A stretch of DNA of 64,000 bases from Prorocentrum cordatum (Eukaryota; Sar; Dinophyceae; Prorocentrales; Prorocentraceae): the NCBI GenBank assembly GCA_963575745.1, contig CAUYUJ010015695.1:126001-190000 (forward strand), read 5' to 3'. The position numbers and the translations under genes were made by a program. Positions 59,545-64,000 of the stretch are shown here, piece by piece. Numbering within the stretch: position 1 is the stretch's first letter; each line of letters starts with the position of its first letter. The notes beneath the pieces are model-generated. The model did not search any database. It was not told the DNA's origin and worked only from the letters and a program-made list of their open reading frames with translations.

Positions 59545-61290
59545 TTGGGTGCAGGCCTGGCGGTGGTGGATTTGCCCTCTGCCGCCCGCGCAAGCTGCAA
59601 AAAGTACGTGCCCGATCCTGGGCGGGCAGATGGGGCAAAATGCTGGGATGCCCAGCATTTACGCCACTGCGTTAGCGGTTTCTGTCGGAGGAGCTCGAGG
59701 ATGGCGCCATTAAAGCTGAGAGTGCCTGGTGGCAAAGCACCGATCTGCACCACGTATGCCCCGCACGACGGCAAGCCGCACCACGAGCGCTCCAACTTCT
59801 ACGCCGAGCTGCCACACGTTATCCCTTCTCCCAGCAGGAACGGTCACAAAATTGTGTTTTGGGATACGTACATACGCAAGACACCATGCCTGGCAGCCTG
59901 GCGAAGACAACATTCTGGGAAAGCATGTGTCGGGAAACCCCACGGCACAGCACAGCACGGACTCGAACAGAAGTCAGATGTTGGAGACCCGCGCGTCTTC
60001 GACGCTGACCACGTGCAACACGTGTTTTGCATCGGCGCAAGAGCGCCTCGTCACTTAATAGAACGTGGGGTCGCACCCACATGGGGCACCAAGATCAGGC
60101 AGATGGACTCCGTATTGGTCCCGCAGAACAGCCTCTCCATGCTGCCCGCAGCAAATGATCATAATCAGATGTCCTTCGCGTCACTACTTACATTCAGGCA
60201 GGTCATCGCAGTAGCAAAGAAACCGCCGCGGACCCGAGGTCGGAGACCAAACAGGGGCAGCTTGGGTAACAAGAAGATCGCGGCCGCTTTCCGTTTACGC
60301 CTTGAACATATGATGGCTACACAGGAAGAGAATGGAGAGGATCCCGACGCAGACACTCGGGGGCTAGACTTGTTCCATTCACACATCACGACATGTATGC
60401 GCCAGGCTGCCCAGGAGACACTGACGGCGGTGCCTCGAGCATGTATTAGCCAACACACGCTAAGACCAATGCGTTGCAGATCGGATGCAAAACGCAATGG
60501 CGAATTGGTCAATGAGAGAGCGGTCAGGCAAAACAGCAACATACCAACAAAAAATGGAGCACAACTCTGAAGGACAAAGGACCGTGAGATCAAGTTAAAG
60601 ACGCACAACAAGTGCGCATGGCAGACAAGGTTGTTTGGAGGACACGCAGGGCCAGTCAGTGAGCTCGAAGACAGGGCAAGGCGTTGGCCGAGAACTTCGG
60701 TGAAGTGCAATGGGAAGTTCGGAATTGTGCAGTCGGTGCTTGAAGACGCGCGTTTGATTGATTGTGGACACGAGCGGAATCCCAAAATGAGGCTGTGGAG
60801 TCGGCGTTGAAACTCAAGGTCATTAAAGCGGTCGGAAGCGACGACCTAAACCAGAGCTCTGAAAGCAAATATGCACGAGGATAACTAAGACATGTCATTG
60901 GTATTTGGCAGGTTGCTAGAGATGCTAGTCACACGGAGCTTTTTCAAAAAGGTGGCACGAGGTGCGTCGGTCACGATAGTCGAAGAAGGGCGACGTTGCA
61001 GACTGCGGGAATTACAAGCCCATTTCTCTTTTACAAAACGGCTGTAAGCTGTTTGCGTCCAAGATATTGATTGCAGCGGTTGTTCGACTGCGGGGGTGAC
61101 GAGCGCAAGTGGAGTACTCAATGCGGCTTCCGCCAAGGGCGCGGCATCCTACCAGCAGTTGCCCTCCTCCGCAGGTTGATGCTCCGGGCGCTGAACTCGG
61201 CCGCACCTTTCGTTTGTTTATCGCTTCAGATGTATTACGCCACTCACTCAGGATACTCAGTCTTTTGCCTTGATATTCGTAGTCCCTGAC
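59545..61290 (+). pseudogene. Non-LTR (LINE-like) retrotransposon ORF2 remnant: endonuclease and start of RT
   Basis: The only credible plus-strand coding remnant. Endonuclease-like part, 59700-60200: TYAPHDGKPHHERSNFYAEL (family: Yap......r..Fy..l), IRQMDSVLVP (family: rQiDyvl) and NDHNQMSF (family: sDHr.v). After frame changes, the RT start at 61010: NYKPISLLQNGCKLFASKI (family: NyRPIsLl....KlfaklL), then QCGFRQGRGILPAVALLRRL (family: Q.GFr.gr...d....lr.l) at about 61118-61180. No intact palm (YxDD) is seen before the sequence degenerates at about 61290. Probably truncated and old; the clade cannot be assigned. Confidence 0.72.
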
Positions 61291-63180
61291 AAATGCTCCG
61301 ATGATATATCATGGTCAGTGGGCTCCGCAAATGACATGGGTGAGAAGGAATAACGCCGTCAAACATGCACTAAAGAAACACGGAGGGGAGGAGGCCGGCC
61401 CGCCGGCCGACGCACGCGCGCACGCCGCAGGCTCGCTCCTTTTCCGTTTCCAAAAAGCCAAAGTAAATAGCTGCGGAAGCAGAATAAGTCAGCCCAGCAG
61501 GCGGACAGCGCGCGCAAGGAGAGAGAGCAAGCAGGGCAAAAGAATGGTGGCGCGGAAGGGTTGCATTGACTCCCCCCGCGGCAGGATCCGTAGAGCCGCC
61601 CCGACCCCCAACCCACCTGGCCTGCACATATGTACAGCCACCGGAGCGAACCCCAAAAAGCATTTTACCGCTCGACGGCGGTTGCCAGGGGGCGGATGGC
61701 CGAAGAAGCCCGACGTTTCCCGCCTGAGCGAATATTTCCAGCCCAAGCCTCAATGCCCACGCACACCTGGTGCACCCGCTCCGCGAAGTAGCACGGACCA
61801 GTATCGACTTTCTCGCACAGCTTCCATTGCGCACCATCACCTTCTCCATCGATCTCTCCATTCTCGAGAGTCATCCCAGGGATCGCCGTTGCTCCAGCGC
61901 CCCTGGTTCTGGTCCTTGGAGGAGCTGTCCTCTCTTCTGCTCGAGCTCCAGCCACTTGGCTCACTCTTGCCCTGGCCCTTCTCCGGCGGCCTCGCCTTCG
62001 GCGAAGGCGGTGGGGGGGGGGCCGGCAAGGCACTCGGCGTCCGGGAGTCGCGCTGGAACTTGTCGCTGTACGCATCCAGACTAAACCATCGCCACGTTTT
62101 GCGATAACCGGTGACTTGACGATGCCGGGATACATGCACGTAGTATCCTCGAATTCCTCCATTCTCGGTCTTGTCTTCGTAGTCGACGGTCGCGTCGCGC
62201 GCGCCGCCCATGGCCGGCCCAGGGCCATCGCCATCGCGCGCGCGGGGCCGCCAACCGGCTCGACAGCAAGTCTGCGGGGGATGGGTTCCTCAATCCAGGA
62301 TTCATCCACCTACGACCGAATCCTGTCATAATCGACCCAGCCGGCATTGGTGCCTCACGCGGCTGAGCCGGCAGACGCAGGAGCATAGGGAACGGCCCGA
62401 TGGGCTTGCCTTCCACACTGGAACCTCGGACGCGATGCCAGGCGAGAGCATTGTTGAGCCCTCTGCCCCGAGGCGGCGGCACCGCTCGGGGTAATGCTTT
62501 CAACGACTGGGGCTACAGCATCTACTGGCGACTCGGCTGGGACTGTCTCGGTGGGAGAGTTGGCTGGGCCACTCTCCTCCTTTTCTTATTAAGGCAACTG
62601 GTGATCCCAATAGCGTCGTCAGTATTGAAGACACCACCAAGGCTGCTGGCGAGACAAATCTTAACACTAAATTGGGGCTCCGTAGACGTGTGTAAAAAGA
62701 CCACGGCCTCTTGAATGCGTGAGGAATTCCGTCGTACGGTCTCAGATACTTCATTGCCTGATCCACTGGTCCAATTATGAGGCAAATCAAATGTCTCCAC
62801 TGCAGCTCGGATCCGACAATCCAAAGCATAAGCATCTTGCAAAACTTGGGTGGTTTGCGAATTATGCTGTACCTCATACCCCGGAAACGCAACATTGATT
62901 CCCGCGGACATGAATCAAAATATGACTTCTCGTACAGCTAACAAAACGCGCCCCCATCTTCCACGGGTGTGGATGCGATCAAACGGTTGGTTCCCAATGC
63001 GATCCACAACCTCGGGTAGTCCTGGCGGCACGTCATGGATACTGTCAGTGTCCAACGGGCTTGTACTTGGAGCAATCGATAAGTATTCAAGAACCAAGTG
63101 TGTTGCAACTTGGATTACATCTGGCCTCTCGTAAATCCCACCAGCCCTTTGGGCGTGAGTGGTTTAGCGAGCTCTCTCTG
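61291..63180. other. Unassigned 1.9 kb
   Basis: Several ORFs of 80-270 codons exist on both strands, but none shows a recognisable domain or convincing protein composition. One minus-strand ORF (62522-62911) is the least biased and might be a fragment of another element. No RNA gene or repeat recognised. Confidence 0.4.
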
Positions 63181-63837
63181 TTCTCAACCCCCCATCTTCC
63201 CCTTCGGGGAAGGGTTTACCCCTCCCCCTACCCCCTCCCCCTGGACCTGGACAGGGAGTCCGGGGCGTAGTCAAGGGGGTCTTTTTTGTCTCCTGGGAGG
63301 GCCAAAAAACGACGACCCTCACGAGGATTCTGGCCCCGTCGGGGGGATACAGTTTGGCCCCTCTGCTCTTCTTTGAAGCCAAAATCGTTGATTTTACTAC
63401 GGTTTGGGCCCCATTTTGGCGTCCTGATGGGGGCCGCGCTCATCTTCCTTCATGGCAAAATCATTGATTTTACGAAGGTTTTTGGCTCATTTTCTCCTTC
63501 TCAGGGGGCAGCGCTCCCTTGCGCTTCTGAGGAGGTCGCAAGACGCCCCCAGATGGCCCCAAGAGGCCCCCAGGAGCCTCCCAAGAAGCCTCCAAGAGGC
63601 CCCCAAGAGGCCCCCAAGAGGCCCCAAGAGGCCCCCCAAGAGGCCCCCAAGAGGCCCCCAGAGGCCCCACGAGGCCCCCTAAGAGGCCCCCAAGAGGCCC
63701 CCAAGAGACCCCCAAGAGGCCCCAAGAGGCTCCAAGAGGCCCCCAAGAGGCCCCACGAGGAGATGCCCCCAAGATGTATCCAAGAGGCCCCAAGAGGCGC
63801 CGAAGACGCCCTTAGAGGCCTCCGACCAAAAGACATC
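63181..63837. repeat. CCCAAGAGGCC-type repeat with C-rich head
   Basis: From 63190 C-runs and GGGGAAGGG resemble the region at 16200-16260. An AAATC.TTGATTTTAC motif occurs twice (63382 and 63460). From 63540 there is dense CCCCAAGAGG repeat. ORFs are artefacts. Confidence 0.8.
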
Positions 63838-64000
63838 TACTTCTACTTCTACTCCTACGACTACTACTACTACTACGACTTCGACTCCACGCCCGAACGA
63901 CTCACACCAGGACGAGGCGCCCGAACGACTCACACCACGAGGAGCCCGAACGACTCACACCAGGACGAGGGCCCCGAACGACTCACACCACGAGGAGCCC
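63838..64000. repeat. Short triplet tract and a roughly 30-bp tandem repeat at the window end
   Basis: CTACTACTAC at about 63855-63875, then CGAACGACTCACACCA(GGA)CGAGG repeated four times to the end of the window. Confidence 0.88.

Noticed and set aside
61301-62107. 268-codon plus-strand ORF
   Set aside because: Composition is biased and changes abruptly, strong opposite-strand ORFs overlap, and no domain is seen.

Overview
This looks like nuclear DNA of a dinoflagellate. The evidence is indirect: very large Ty1/copia-type polyproteins of dinoflagellate character, LTRs carrying the last 9-10 bases of the dinoflagellate spliced leader, kilobases of triplet repeat, and no recognisable host gene. 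The species cannot be fixed from the sequence.

Layout. Positions 1-50934 are a Russian-doll nest of three LTR retrotransposons, all coding on the minus strand. E1 (outer, about 14.8 kb when rejoined, LTRs about 10% different) has its pol split by E2 (5696-41863, 197/196-bp LTRs with about 7 substitutions plus one indel, 5-bp target duplication AGAGC). E2's pol is in turn split by a roughly 425-bp-period tandem array. Inside that array sits E3 (16406-32753, 16,348 bp, two 285-bp LTRs that read as identical, target duplication GATGG). LTR divergence falls in exactly the order of nesting.

E1 and E3 are relatives. Their order is LTR, 15-nt primer site, Gag with a membrane segment and CCHC knuckle, then a second ORF carrying a Tpt1/KptA-like RNA 2'-phosphotransferase domain, a RING-H2 finger and an aspartic protease, then a UGA-CGG stop followed by a stem-loop, then pol (methyltransferase-like region, integrase, RT, RNase H) in the same frame as the stop. 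E2 is a different copia lineage. Its Gag has a coiled coil, three CCCH fingers and an RS domain. Between RNase H and the 3' LTR it carries about 8.8 kb of extra coding sequence, including its own, differently placed, Tpt1-like domain. Both lineages are sprinkled with 12-14-bp hairpins whose stems covary and whose loops are GNNA on the coding strand.

Positions 50935-64000 hold no intact gene. They contain CCCAAGACGG-type tandem arrays, a 200-bp satellite, a giant ACT/AGT inverted triplet repeat (53587-56110), a GTG repeat, a 203-bp duplication, and a decayed plus-strand LINE-like remnant (about 59545-61290).

The main candidates for an undescribed system are the retrotransposon-borne Tpt1 domains, the UGA-CGG readthrough cassette and the covarying micro-hairpins. 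All are inferred by reading alone; no search or folding program was run.
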